A stretch of 64,000 bases of DNA from Streptomyces eurocidicus (GTDB taxonomy: Bacteria > Actinomycetota > Actinomycetes > Streptomycetales > Streptomycetaceae). Shown in pieces: positions 42,223-50,501 of this stretch. A program made the translations under genes and the position numbers. The notes below the pieces were generated by a model, which was not told the origin of the DNA, did not search any database, and was given only the letters and a program-made list of their open reading frames with translations. The stretch covers positions 682,001-746,000 of the forward strand of contig NZ_LGUI01000004.1 in the NCBI RefSeq assembly GCF_002891295.1, written 5' to 3'. The first letter of the stretch is position 1; the number at the start of each line of letters is the position of its first letter.

Positions 42223-44679
42223 ATGGCCCGCCGCAGCACGAAGACCCCGCCGCCGGAGAACTTCGAGGAGCGCATCCTCGACATCGACGTCGTCGACGAG
42301 ATGCAGGGTTCCTTCCTCGAGTACGCCTATTCGGTCATCTACTCCCGGGCCCTGCCGGACGCCCGGGACGGCCTGAAGCCCGTTCACCGCCGCATCCTCT
42401 TCCAGATGAACGAGATGGGCCTGCGCCCCGACCGTTCGTACGTGAAGTGCGCCAGGGTCGTCGGCGAGGTGATGGGCAAGCTGCACCCGCACGGCGACGC
42501 CTCCATCTACGACGCTCTGGTCCGCATGGCCCAGCCGTTCTCGATGCGGGTGCCGCTGGTCGACGGCCACGGCAACTTCGGCTCGCTGGGCAATGACGAC
42601 CCGCCCGCGGCCATGCGCTACACCGAGGCCCGGATGGCCTCGGCCACCTCGCTGATGACGGAGTCGATCGACGAGGACACCGTCGACTTCGCGCCCAACT
42701 ACGACGGCAGCGAGCAGGAGCCCGTAGCCCTCCCCGCCGCCTATCCGAACCTGCTGGTCAACGGCTCGTCCGGGATCGCGGTCGGCATGGCGACGAACAT
42801 GCCGCCGCACAACCTCGGCGAGGTCATCGCCGCCGCCCGGCACCTCATCAAGCACCCGGGCGCCGACCTCGACACGCTGATGCGGTTCATCCCCGGCCCG
42901 GACCTGCCCACGGGCGGCCGGATCGTGGGCCTCGGCGGCGTCCGCGACGCCTACGAGACCGGCCGCGGCACCTTCAAGATCCGCGCCACGGTCGCCGTGG
43001 AGAACGTGACGGCCCGTCGCAAGGGCCTGGTCGTGACGGAGCTGCCCTTCACGGTCGGCCCCGAGAAGGTCATCTCCAAGATCAAGGACCTGGTCGGCTC
43101 GAAGAAGCTCCAGGGCATCGCCGACGTCAAGGACCTCACGGACCGCTCGCACGGCCTGCGCCTGGTCATCGAGATCAAGAACGGCTTCAACCCCGAGGCC
43201 GTCCTGGAGCAGCTCTACAAGCTGACGCCGATGGAGGAGTCCTTCGGCATCAACAACGTCGCCCTGGTCGACGGCCAGCCGCTGACCCTGGGCCTCAAGG
43301 AGCTGCTGGAGGTCTATGTCGACCACCGCTTCGAGGTGGTCCGCCGGCGGAGCGAGTTCCGGCGCGGCAAGCGGCGCGACCGGCTGCACCTCGTCGAGGG
43401 TCTGCTGGTGGCCCTCATCGACATCGACGAGGTCATCAGAATCATTCGATCGAGCGATAACGCCGCGCAGGCCAAGGAGGCCCTGATCGCGCGGTTCTCC
43501 CTCTCCGAGATCCAGACGCAGTACATCCTCGACACCCCGCTGCGCCGTCTGACGAAGTTCGACCGGGTCGAGCTGGAGTCGGAGCGCGACCGCCTGACGG
43601 GCGAGATCGAGGAGCTGACCCGGATCCTGGAGTCCGACGCCGAGCTCCGCAAGCTGGTCTCCGGGGAACTGGCGGACGTGGCGAAGAAGTTCTCCACCGA
43701 CCGGCGCACGGTGCTGCTGGAGTCGGCGGGCGCCCCGGCGTCGGCCGTGCCGCTCCAGGTCGCGGACGACCCGTGCCGGGTGCTGCTCTCCTCCACCGGC
43801 CTGCTGGCCCGTACGGCCTCGGGCGAGCCCTTCCCGCCCGGCTCCGGGGAGGCCAAGCGCGTCAAGCACGACGTGATCGCCTCGGCGGTGCCGGCGACGG
43901 CGCTGGGCGAGGCGGGCGTGGTGACCTCGGCCGGGCGGCTGCTGCGGCTGCGGGTGATCGACCTCCCGCAGCTGCCGGAGACGGCGGCCGCGCCGAACCT
44001 CTCGGGCGGCGCCCAGGTGACGGAGTTCCTGTCGCTGGACGACGGTGAGCGCGTGGTCTGTCTCACCACCCTGGACGAGTCCTCGCCGGGCCTCGCGATC
44101 GGCACGGAGCAGGGCGTCGTCAAGCGCGTGGTCCCCGACTATCCGGCGAACAAGGACGAGTTGGAGGTCATCTCCCTCAAGGACGGCGACCGCGTCGTCG
44201 GTGCGGTCGAGCTGCGCACCGGTGAGGAGGACCTCGTCTTCGTCACCGACGACGCCCAGTTGCTGCGCTATCCGGCGGGGCAGGTGCGGCCGCAGGGCCG
44301 CCCGGCGGGCGGCATGGCGGGCATCAAGCTGACCGCCGGTGCGAAGGTGATCTCTTTCACGGCCGTCGACCCGGCGGCGGACGCCGTGGTGCTCACGGTC
44401 GCGGGCGCGGCGGGCACGCTGCTGGGCGCCTCGGAGACGACGGCGAAGCTGACACCGTTCGACCAGTACCCGCGCAAGGGCCGGGCGACGGGCGGCGTGC
44501 GCTGCCAGCGGTTCCTGAAGGGCGAGGACTGCCTGGTCCTGGCCTGGGCGGGCCCGGCCCCGGCACTGGCCGCGGGCGCGAACGGCACCCCGGTCGACCT
44601 CCCGGAGCCGGACCCGCGCCGCGACGGATCGGGCACGCCGCTGGCGAAGGCGGTGGAGGCGGTGGCGGGGCCGGTGTAG
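42223..44679 (+). CDS. parC: DNA topoisomerase IV subunit A (GyrA/ParC-like)
   Basis: This 818-residue type IIA topoisomerase A subunit has the catalytic Tyr133 in AAMRYTEARM and the winged-helix motif KLHPHGDASIYDALVRMAQ. The coiled coil (ELESERDRLTGEIEELTRIL) and a C-terminal beta-pinwheel with degenerate GyrA-box-like strands follow. Together with parE at 54.9 kb it makes topoisomerase IV for decatenation; the genomic gyrA is elsewhere. The quinolone-pocket residue equivalent to E. coli ParC Ser80 is Ala93, and the Glu84 equivalent is Asp97. The ATG at 42223 has GAAGGAGCC as ribosome-binding site. A hairpin terminator follows. Confidence 0.94.
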   Translation: MARRSTKTPPPENFEERILDIDVVDEMQGSFLEYAYSVIYSRALPDARDGLKPVHRRILFQMNEMGLRPDRSYVKCARVVGEVMGKLHPHGDASIYDALVRMAQPFSMRVPLVDGHGNFGSLGNDDPPAAMRYTEARMASATSLMTESIDEDTVDFAPNYDGSEQEPVALPAAYPNLLVNGSSGIAVGMATNMPPHNLGEVIAAARHLIKHPGADLDTLMRFIPGPDLPTGGRIVGLGGVRDAYETGRGTFKIRATVAVENVTARRKGLVVTELPFTVGPEKVISKIKDLVGSKKLQGIADVKDLTDRSHGLRLVIEIKNGFNPEAVLEQLYKLTPMEESFGINNVALVDGQPLTLGLKELLEVYVDHRFEVVRRRSEFRRGKRRDRLHLVEGLLVALIDIDEVIRIIRSSDNAAQAKEALIARFSLSEIQTQYILDTPLRRLTKFDRVELESERDRLTGEIEELTRILESDAELRKLVSGELADVAKKFSTDRRTVLLESAGAPASAVPLQVADDPCRVLLSSTGLLARTASGEPFPPGSGEAKRVKHDVIASAVPATALGEAGVVTSAGRLLRLRVIDLPQLPETAAAPNLSGGAQVTEFLSLDDGERVVCLTTLDESSPGLAIGTEQGVVKRVVPDYPANKDELEVISLKDGDRVVGAVELRTGEEDLVFVTDDAQLLRYPAGQVRPQGRPAGGMAGIKLTAGAKVISFTAVDPAADAVVLTVAGAAGTLLGASETTAKLTPFDQYPRKGRATGGVRCQRFLKGEDCLVLAWAGPAPALAAGANGTPVDLPEPDPRRDGSGTPLAKAVEAVAGPV

Positions 44680-44692
44680 GCGGTCCGTGGCG

Positions 44693-44719
44693 CGGCCCGG
44701 GCGGGCGACGCCCGGGCCG
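44693..44719 (+). terminator. Terminator of parC
   Basis: 11-base perfect arms (44693-44703 and 44709-44719) with a 5-base loop, 14 bases after the stop. Confidence 0.85.
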
Positions 44720-45032
44720 CCGTACGGGGCCCGTAGCCCGTCGGCGCGCGACGGCGGCCGGGTCGCACGTCGACCGGGTCGCACGTCGGCGGCCCGGCGC
44801 GCGGAAGGGCGTACGCGTCCGCCCGCCGTGCCGGGCCGTCGGGTGCGCGGGCCGGGGACGACGGCCGCCGGCGCTGTCCTGGGCCAGGACCGTCCGGCGT
44901 GCGGGGCCCGGGGCGTCCGTGCCCGGGCCGCGCGCCCGGCGTCTCCGGGCGAGCCCCGGCGTCTCCGGGCGAGCCCCGGCGTCTCCGGGCGAGCCCCGGC
45001 TTTCCGGTCCGGCGCCCGGCCGGATCGCGGGG
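44720..45032. repeat. Non-coding stretch with short tandem repeats after parC
   Basis: GC-rich, no gene seen. Within it, 44941-45000 consists of three perfect copies of a 20-base unit (GTCTCCGGGCGAGCCCCGGC), and the segment near 44758-44790 has CGGGTCGCACGTCG twice. Each 20-mer contains an internal CCGGGC...GCCCCGG dyad. Confidence 0.8.
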
Positions 45033-46148
45033 TCAGCCCTGCGCGTACCGCAGCACGCCCCACATCGTGTGCTCCTCCGCGTCCTCCTCGGCCAGGTGCC
45101 GGCACGCTTCGAGCCCGGACCGCAGGGCCTCCGGGTCGATGCCCGTGCCGATCAGCACCAGCTCGGTCGGCCCGTCCTCGCCGCGCGCCGCGGGCGTGGC
45201 GTAGAAGCGGAGGAAGTCGCCGACGGCGTGCACCTCGTACCGCGTGCGCCGGTGTCCCGCCGCGCCGAAGCGGACGTACCCCTTGATGCGGTAGAGGCCG
45301 TCGGGGCGGTTGTCGAGGAAGTCCATGAGCCGGCGCGGGTCCATCGGCCCGTCGGCCGTGAAGGCGACGCTGTCGTAGGCGGCGTGCAGGTGGGCGCCGT
45401 GGCCGCAGGCGTCCGCGCAGCCGTCCGTGCAGCCGTCGCCGTGCCCGTCGGCGCCGTGCCCGTGCTCCCGCGCGTCCGCCCGCTCCCGCTCCTCGCGGAC
45501 GAGGTCCTCGAAGGACAGCTGCCGTATCGCCGCGGTGTCCTCCTCGCGCGGCTTGCGGTCGAAGAGCAGCTCCGGGTCGACCCGCCCGTAGGACGCCTCG
45601 ACGACGGGCGTGCCGGGGCGGCCGATCCGGCCGAGCTCCTCGCGCAGGGCCCGGCGCGCGTCCTCCGGCACCCGGTCCGCCTTGTTGAGGACGACGAGGT
45701 CGGCGAGGGCCAGGTGCCGGTCGATCTCGGGGTGCCGGGCCCGGGTGCCGGCGAACTCGGCGGCGTCCACGACCTCGACCAGTCCGCCGTAGACGATGCT
45801 GGTGTTGTCGCTGGCCAGGATCATGCGGATGAGCTCCTGCGGCTCGGCGAGCCCGCTGGCCTCGATCACGATGACGTCGATCCGGGCGGCCGGGCGGGCC
45901 AGCCGGTCGAGGAAACCGTCCAGCTCGCTGGTGTCGACGGCGCAGCACAGGCAGCCGTTGCCCAGCGACACCATCGAGTCGACCTGCCCGGCCACGCTCA
46001 TGGCGTCGATCTCGATGCTGCCGAAGTCGTTGACGACCACGCCGATCCGGCTGCCCCCGCTTCTGCTCAGCAGGTGGTTGAGCAGGGTGGTCTTGCCGGA
46101 GCCCAGGAAGCCCGCGAGCACGATGACCGGGATCTGTCGTTTCGCCAA
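45033..46148 (-). CDS. CobW/COG0523-family GTP-dependent metallochaperone
   Basis: This G3E-family GTPase of about 371 residues has the P-loop AGFLGSGKTTLLNHLL, the metal-binding GCLCC motif (GNGCLCCAV), Walker B VIEASGLAEPQE and the NKAD guanine-recognition motif VVLNKADRVPED. A linker rich in His, Asp and Cys (AREHGHGADGHGDGCTDGCA, CGHGAHLH) and a C-terminal CobW_C domain follow (IKGYVRFG, ELVLIGTGIDPEALRSGLE). It probably delivers zinc or another divalent metal to client proteins. TTG 46148 is chosen because GGGAGG lies 8 bases before it; a GTG at 46166 overlaps the citrate-synthase remnant's stop. Client and metal are unknown. Confidence 0.88.
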   Translation of the reverse strand: MAKRQIPVIVLAGFLGSGKTTLLNHLLSRSGGSRIGVVVNDFGSIEIDAMSVAGQVDSMVSLGNGCLCCAVDTSELDGFLDRLARPAARIDVIVIEASGLAEPQELIRMILASDNTSIVYGGLVEVVDAAEFAGTRARHPEIDRHLALADLVVLNKADRVPEDARRALREELGRIGRPGTPVVEASYGRVDPELLFDRKPREEDTAAIRQLSFEDLVREERERADAREHGHGADGHGDGCTDGCADACGHGAHLHAAYDSVAFTADGPMDPRRLMDFLDNRPDGLYRIKGYVRFGAAGHRRTRYEVHAVGDFLRFYATPAARGEDGPTELVLIGTGIDPEALRSGLEACRHLAEEDAEEHTMWGVLRYAQG

Positions 46149-46162
46149 CGGGGGCGCCTCCC

Positions 46163-46321
46163 TCACATGTCGGACGCAGCGGGAACCGGCTGCGGCGGGG
46201 GCGGGCCGACATAGCGGGCCGCCGGGCGGATGATCTTCGAGTCCTCCGCCTGCTCCAGGATATTGGCGCTCCAGCCGATCACCCGGGCCGCGCAGAAGGT
46301 CGGGGTCAGCTTCTCGGCCCT
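46163..46321 (-). pseudogene. C-terminal remnant of a citrate synthase-family gene (reverse)
   Basis: The last 49 codons before a TGA at 46163 read [20 protein letters not shown] then [16 protein letters not shown]. This is the conserved C-terminal end of citrate synthases (a 'TPLF-x-AR-x-x-GW-x-AHxxEQ...RPxARYVG' pattern). Nothing further upstream in this frame is citrate synthase, because the TnpB element begins within about 40 bases. The original gene was probably co-transcribed with the CobW-type GTPase, whose possible GTG start overlaps this stop. The catalytic residues are all lost. Confidence 0.8.
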
Positions 46322-47574
46322 GAAGGGACCGGGCCTGCCGGCTCGGTCGGGAGGGCGTTGATTACAAGTGGAGCGCGGCCGGCTACCGCGTGGTTCCCCT
46401 GCGTCCGGAACCGGCTCGCGCCGGTTCTGGGGCGGTTGACTGCGCCCCGCTGCCACGCAGCCTCGCCGCGATAGGCGATGTTGCGGGAGCCGTTGTGGTC
46501 CGCGTGCCGCACGGTCCCGCAGGACCGGCATACGAACCGCGCTTGATCCACCCGGTTGGTCCGGTGGGTGTGCCAGCACTCCGAGCACTGGCGGGAGGTG
46601 TTGCGCGGGTCCACGAAGACCACGGGCACACCCGCCCGTCGCGCCTTGTACTCGACGTATGCGCCGAGCTGGGCGAAAGCCCAGGAGTGCAGCCGTGCCC
46701 GCTGGTCCTTCTTGGCCGTAACCCTCTGCCGGATACCGCCCAGGTCTTCCAGGGCGATCCCGCGCGAGGTGCGTTCAGCGGTGGCAACGAGCTTCTTGGC
46801 GATGATGTGGTTGGTGTTCGCGGCGTGCCGGGCCTCGCGGCGGCGGACACGCTTCAGGACCCGCTTCGCGGACTTGGTCCGCTTCTTCTGCAACTTGGTC
46901 CGCAGATCACGCTGCCGCTTGCGGTACCGATTGAGCCCACGCCCGGCCATGATCTGACCGTCACTGGTGGTGGCGATATTGACGATGCCCAGGTCCACGC
47001 CGAGGAACCCGTCCGGCTCGAACACCTCGGGCTCTGGCACGTCGATAGTGGCGATGAGGAAAAACATCCCGTCCCGCATCACCAAGTCGGACTCCCCCTT
47101 ACGGGAAGCCAGCAACTTCATGGTCTGCTCGGAACAGACGAACGGGATGCCCTTCAACCGTCCGGCCACGGTCCAGATCGACACCGTGCGCTGATCGAGG
47201 TTCCACGTCAGGATGCGGTCATCGAACGGCTGCGCCGCGTCCTCTCGGAACACGATGGGCTTGGACTCCGCGCGGCGGCGACCCTTCGAACCCTCCGGGC
47301 CAAGATTCCCGGCCTTGATATTGCCCTTCAGCGTGGCGTAGGCGTCACAGACCTTCTTCACCACCCGCACAGAGGGCTGGGCCCCGAGGTCGTAGTCAGC
47401 CTTGAGCGCGAAGTACACCTCCTTCTGCAACACGTTTCGCCGTTTGAGGCCCTTGGCGAACGCCACCCCGGAAGCGTGGTTCGCGGCCCGGTTGCAAGCA
47501 CGCAGAGTCGCTGCCAGTGCGTCCGCGTCGTGCGCGGCCACAGGCACCAACTTCACCTGCGCGACAATCTTCAC
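46306..47574 (-). CDS. tnpB: TnpB-type RNA-guided endonuclease (IS200/IS605 superfamily)
   Basis: This 422-residue TnpB has an N-terminal REC/wedge part ([28 protein letters not shown]) and a split RuvC nuclease. Asp194 lies in [11 protein letters not shown], Glu276 in [11 protein letters not shown] and Asp359 in [10 protein letters not shown]. The zinc finger ligands are C330, C333, C349 and C352. All three acidic residues are intact, so it may be an active omega-RNA-guided nuclease. The start is GTG 47574; the open frame extending to 47895 is antisense to a citrate synthase remnant. The last 15-20 residues run past the likely element end into flanking sequence, so the native C-terminus may be shorter. 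No tnpA is present. Confidence 0.9.
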   Translation of the reverse strand: MKIVAQVKLVPVAAHDADALAATLRACNRAANHASGVAFAKGLKRRNVLQKEVYFALKADYDLGAQPSVRVVKKVCDAYATLKGNIKAGNLGPEGSKGRRRAESKPIVFREDAAQPFDDRILTWNLDQRTVSIWTVAGRLKGIPFVCSEQTMKLLASRKGESDLVMRDGMFFLIATIDVPEPEVFEPDGFLGVDLGIVNIATTSDGQIMAGRGLNRYRKRQRDLRTKLQKKRTKSAKRVLKRVRRREARHAANTNHIIAKKLVATAERTSRGIALEDLGGIRQRVTAKKDQRARLHSWAFAQLGAYVEYKARRAGVPVVFVDPRNTSRQCSECWHTHRTNRVDQARFVCRSCGTVRHADHNGSRNIAYRGEAAWQRGAVNRPRTGASRFRTQGNHAVAGRAPLVINALPTEPAGPVPSGPRS

Positions 47575-47655
47575 GCAAAACACGCTAGTACGACTCGCCA
47601 CAGAGAGACAACTTGCCCTCGGAGCCGCGCCGAAGAGAATTCCGCCTCTTCGTGG
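46340..47655 (-). mobile_element. IS200/IS605-like element carrying only tnpB
   Basis: The element contains tnpB and its ends. A hairpin within the tnpB 3' region (46405-46430, arms around AACCGGC/GCCGGTT) fits the structured right end and omega-RNA. On the 5' side a CGAAGAG...CTCTTCG hairpin at 47631-47652 fits the subterminal left-end hairpin. There is no TnpA, so mobility would need one in trans. Terminal inverted repeats and target duplications are absent, as expected for this family. Exact borders are uncertain by about 30 bases at each end. Confidence 0.65.
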
Positions 47656-47659
47656 CCCC

Positions 47660-48304
47660 GCGTCGAAGGAGCCATTCCCAGAGCTGACGCCCCGGATGCC
47701 CGACGCGGCGTCACTGCGGGCCCTGGAGGCCGCCCTCGTGCTGCTCATCGACCACGACCTCGCCGCCTCCACGCTCGCGGTGCGGGTCGCGGCCTCCGCG
47801 CGGGCCCACCCGTACGCGGTGGTCTCGGCCGGGCTCGGCGCGCTGGAGGGGCCGCTGCACGGCGCGGCGAGCGGCCTGGCGCACCGGATGCTCACCGAGG
47901 TGCTGGAGCGCGGCAGTGCGGCGGCCGTGGTGGCGGACCATCTGCGGGGCGGGCGGAGCGTCCCGGGGCTGGGGCACCGGCTCTACGCGGGCCCGGACCC
48001 CCGGGCGCGGGCGCTGTTCGCCCGCCTGGAGTCCGTCCCGGGCGCCCGGGACGCCCTGGCGGCGGCGCGGGAGGTGGAGGCGACGGCGGCCCGGCAGGGC
48101 ACCCCGCACGCCAACGCCGACCTCGCGCTCGCGGTGCTCACGGTCGCGTCCGGGATGCCCCCGGAGGCGGGCGAGACGGTCTTCGCCGTGGCCCGTACGG
48201 CCGGCTGGATCGCCCATGCCCTGGAGGAGTACGCGGAGCGTCCGCTGCGGCTCCGGCCCGTCGGCCAGTACTGCGGCCCGAAACCCCCTCGGGCGATGCC
48301 GTGA
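47660..48304 (+). pseudogene. C-terminal half of a second citrate synthase-family gene (forward)
   Basis: About 200 codons encode the small domain of a citrate synthase: SLRALEAALVLLIDHDLAAS, GPLHGAA (first catalytic His), VPGLGHRLYAG (second His), NADLALAVLT (catalytic Asp region) and FAVARTAGWIAHALEEY, ending LRLRPVGQYCGPKPP. The large-domain N-terminal half is absent, since the TnpB element lies immediately upstream. An ATG at 47696 could start a 202-residue product, but it has no spaced ribosome-binding site, and half a citrate synthase is unlikely to fold normally. This gene and the reverse remnant at 46163 point away from each other. Confidence 0.78.
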
Positions 48305-48353
48305 ACGGTTCGTATCGCCCTGCCCGCCACGCCCGTTCGGCCCGATCCGAACA

Positions 48354-48388
48354 TACAATCTACGCCGAGGTAGGTTAGGCTAACCTTC
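48354..48388 (+). promoter_or_regulatory. Iron box (DmdR1/IdeR-type operator) with a -10-like hexamer
   Basis: The 19 bases at 48370-48388 match the actinobacterial iron-box palindrome at about 16 of 19 positions, with the core TAGGTTAGGCTAACCT intact. A TACAAT hexamer at 48354-48359 could be the -10 element, which would put the transcript start inside or at the edge of the box. The box ends one base before the GTG start, so a bound iron-loaded repressor would block transcription. Confidence 0.88.
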
Positions 48389-49306
48389 GTGAGTACGTGC
48401 GCGACCGCCTCTCGCCGCCTTGCCGAGCCGTTGTCCGGTACCGCGGCCACCGCCCGGACGTGGCTGCTGATCGAGCAGCCCGGCCCGTGGGGCGCCGACG
48501 CCCTCACCACCAGCCACCTCGACCCCGCCGTGGGCCGGGCCCTGGCGGCGGCCACCGAGGGCACCGGCGTACGGGTCGCGCTGATCCGGCGCCCCGGCCG
48601 GCACGCCGACTGCCACGGGCCCACGACGCAGCGGGTGTTCGCCGCCCACACCGCGCCGGGCCGCTCCTGGGTCCGCACCGCCGCCCTCGCCGACCCGGCG
48701 TCCCTGACCTCGCTGGACTTCGCGGCGCTCGGTGCGGGCGAGCACGGCGGCCTGTGGGAGCCGCACACCGGCGAACCGCTGGTCTTCGTCTGCACCAACG
48801 GCAAGCGCGACCGCTGCTGCGCCCTGCTGGGCCGCCCGCTGGCCGCCGAACTCGCCGCGACCGGGTCCATCGACACCTGGGAGATCACCCACATCGGTGG
48901 GCACCGCTTCTCCCCCACCCTCTTCGTCCTGCCGTACGGCTACGCCTACGGACGGGTCACCGCCCACGAGGTCAAGGACATCGTCGAGGCGGCCCGCGAC
49001 GGCCGGATCACCACCGGGAACTGCCGCGGCCGCTCGGCCTGGGAGCGCCCGGCGCAGGCCGCCGAGCTGGCGGTGCGCGAGCTCACCGGCGAGGAGGGCG
49101 CGGGCGCGCTGGACGTGACGCGGGCGGAGGGACCCGCCCCGCACTGGTCCGTGACCGTCACCCACGCCGACGGCCGCGCCTGGCGGGTCGCGGTGGAGCA
49201 GGGCGCCGCCGAGCCGCCCCGGCCCGAGAGCTGCGGCCGGGTGCCCGGCAGCCCGGCCCGGATGGACGTCGCGTCGGTCACCCCGCTGGTGCCCGTCTCC
49301 CCTTAG
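48389..49306 (+). CDS. Sucrase/ferredoxin-like (thioredoxin-fold, iron-sulfur) family protein
   Basis: This 305-residue protein is of the sucrase/ferredoxin-like family. The visible core is ATARTWLLIEQPGPWGADAL at the N-terminus and PLVFVCTNGKRDRCCALLGR at about 133-152, the thioredoxin-like ferredoxin Cys cluster. WEITHIGGHRFSPTLFVLPY follows and then YGYAYGRV. Members probably bind a [2Fe-2S] cluster and donate electrons; the enzymatic role is not established. The start is GTG 48389. There is almost no leader and no clear ribosome-binding site, because the iron box fills that space. Iron repression points to a role in iron acquisition, for example reductive iron release from siderophores. 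This is inference. Confidence 0.87.
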   Translation: MSTCATASRRLAEPLSGTAATARTWLLIEQPGPWGADALTTSHLDPAVGRALAAATEGTGVRVALIRRPGRHADCHGPTTQRVFAAHTAPGRSWVRTAALADPASLTSLDFAALGAGEHGGLWEPHTGEPLVFVCTNGKRDRCCALLGRPLAAELAATGSIDTWEITHIGGHRFSPTLFVLPYGYAYGRVTAHEVKDIVEAARDGRITTGNCRGRSAWERPAQAAELAVRELTGEEGAGALDVTRAEGPAPHWSVTVTHADGRAWRVAVEQGAAEPPRPESCGRVPGSPARMDVASVTPLVPVSP

Positions 49307-49345
49307 GGAAGCCGTCAGCCGGCTCAGGAAGCCGTCAGACCGACG

Positions 49346-50419
49346 TCACCCGGCCTTCTTCACGAACTCCGTGGTGTAGGTCTTCTCCAGGTCCACCTTG
49401 GCGTTCTTGAGGTTGGGGTTGAAGGACTTGAGCACCTCGTGGACGGTCCTCGGCCCGTCGGCGGGCATCACGCCGTCCGGGGTGAACATCGGCAGCGTGT
49501 TCTTCACCGCCTCGACGTACTGTTCCTTGCCGCCCTTCGCGTAGTCCTCCGGCATCTTGGCGGCGATCTCCTCCGGGCTGTGCGTGGACATCCACTTCAG
49601 GGTCTTCACGAAGGCGTTGGCCAGCTTCTGCGCGGTCTCCTTGTGGTCGTTCACCCAGCCGGTGTTCATATAGAGGCTCGACGCGGGGTAGAGGCCGCCG
49701 AGCGCCGCCCGGGAGCCCTCCGGGGTGCGCATGTCGACGAGCACCTTGCCCGCGTCCTTGGCGAGGATCTGCGCGACCGTCGGGTCGGTCGTCATGCCCG
49801 CGTCGATGGAACCCTGCTGGAGCGCGGCGAGGAAGGTCTGGCCGGCGCCGACGGCCACGGGCGTGATGTCGCTCACCTTCACCCCGTTCTTGACCGCCAG
49901 ATACTTCGTCAGGAAGTCGGTGGAGGAGCCGAGTCCGGTGACGCCGAGCTTCTTGCCCTTGAAGTCCTTGGGCGAGGTGAGGTCCGGTGCCGCCTTCTTG
50001 GAGACGATCTCCACCTCGCCCGGCGTCCGGGCCAGCTGCACCACCGACTCCACGTTCTTGCCCTTCACCTGAAGGTCGAGCGTGTGGTCGTAGAAGCCGA
50101 CGACGCCCTGGACCTCCCCGGAGACGAGCGCGGTGGTGGCCTGCACCCCGGCCGGCTCGCTCAGCAGAACGACCGCCACGCCCTCCTCCTGGAAGTAGCC
50201 CAGCCGCTGGGTGAGCACGGCCGGCATGTAGATGACCTTGTCCAGGCCACCGACCATGATCTTGACGGTGTCCCCCTTGGCCGCCTCGGCGGCCTTCTCC
50301 GCGGTGTGCGTCGCCGAGGAATCGTCGGCGCACCCGGCGAGGCTCCCCGTGAGGAGGAGGCAGAGTGATCCCGCGGCGGCCGCCGTACGGACGGGGGCGC
50401 GCTTGCTGAAGATGGGCAT
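49346..50419 (-). CDS. ABC transporter substrate-binding lipoprotein (SsuA/NMT1-like)
   Basis: This 357-residue lipoprotein has a signal peptide ending LLLTGSLAGC, with lipid-modified Cys30, followed by a polar Asp/Ser/Thr linker. The periplasmic-binding fold of the NMT1/TauA/SsuA type spans about 50-340: MVGGLDKVIYMPAVLTQRLG, YFQEEGVAV, GVVGFYDHTLDLQ, FKGKKLGVTGLGSSTDFL and GSIDAGMTTDPT. The family carries thiamine-precursor pyrimidines, sulfonates, nitrate or riboflavin precursors; the ligand cannot be read from the sequence. The ATG at 50419 has AGGGAAAC upstream. It is last of a three-gene operon after the ATPase and permease. Confidence 0.9.
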   Translation of the reverse strand: MPIFSKRAPVRTAAAAGSLCLLLTGSLAGCADDSSATHTAEKAAEAAKGDTVKIMVGGLDKVIYMPAVLTQRLGYFQEEGVAVVLLSEPAGVQATTALVSGEVQGVVGFYDHTLDLQVKGKNVESVVQLARTPGEVEIVSKKAAPDLTSPKDFKGKKLGVTGLGSSTDFLTKYLAVKNGVKVSDITPVAVGAGQTFLAALQQGSIDAGMTTDPTVAQILAKDAGKVLVDMRTPEGSRAALGGLYPASSLYMNTGWVNDHKETAQKLANAFVKTLKWMSTHSPEEIAAKMPEDYAKGGKEQYVEAVKNTLPMFTPDGVMPADGPRTVHEVLKSFNPNLKNAKVDLEKTYTTEFVKKAG

Positions 50420-50501
50420 CAAGTTTCCCTACGGTCGGGACGTACGCCGGAACGCACGGCCGGAAGTGACGGACGGGGCGTGGGGAGTGCGGTGGGCGGT
50501 C

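Noticed and set aside
44941-45000. Tandem 20-mers considered as a CRISPR array
   Set aside because: The units are directly adjacent with no spacers and no cas genes are near.
47575-47895. N-terminal extension of tnpB to 47895
   Set aside because: It is antisense to the forward citrate synthase remnant and TnpB homology begins at the GTG at 47574.
47696-48304. Forward 202-codon ORF as a functional short citrate synthase
   Set aside because: It lacks the large domain and a spaced ribosome-binding site; treated as a pseudogene fragment, although it keeps the catalytic residues of the small domain.
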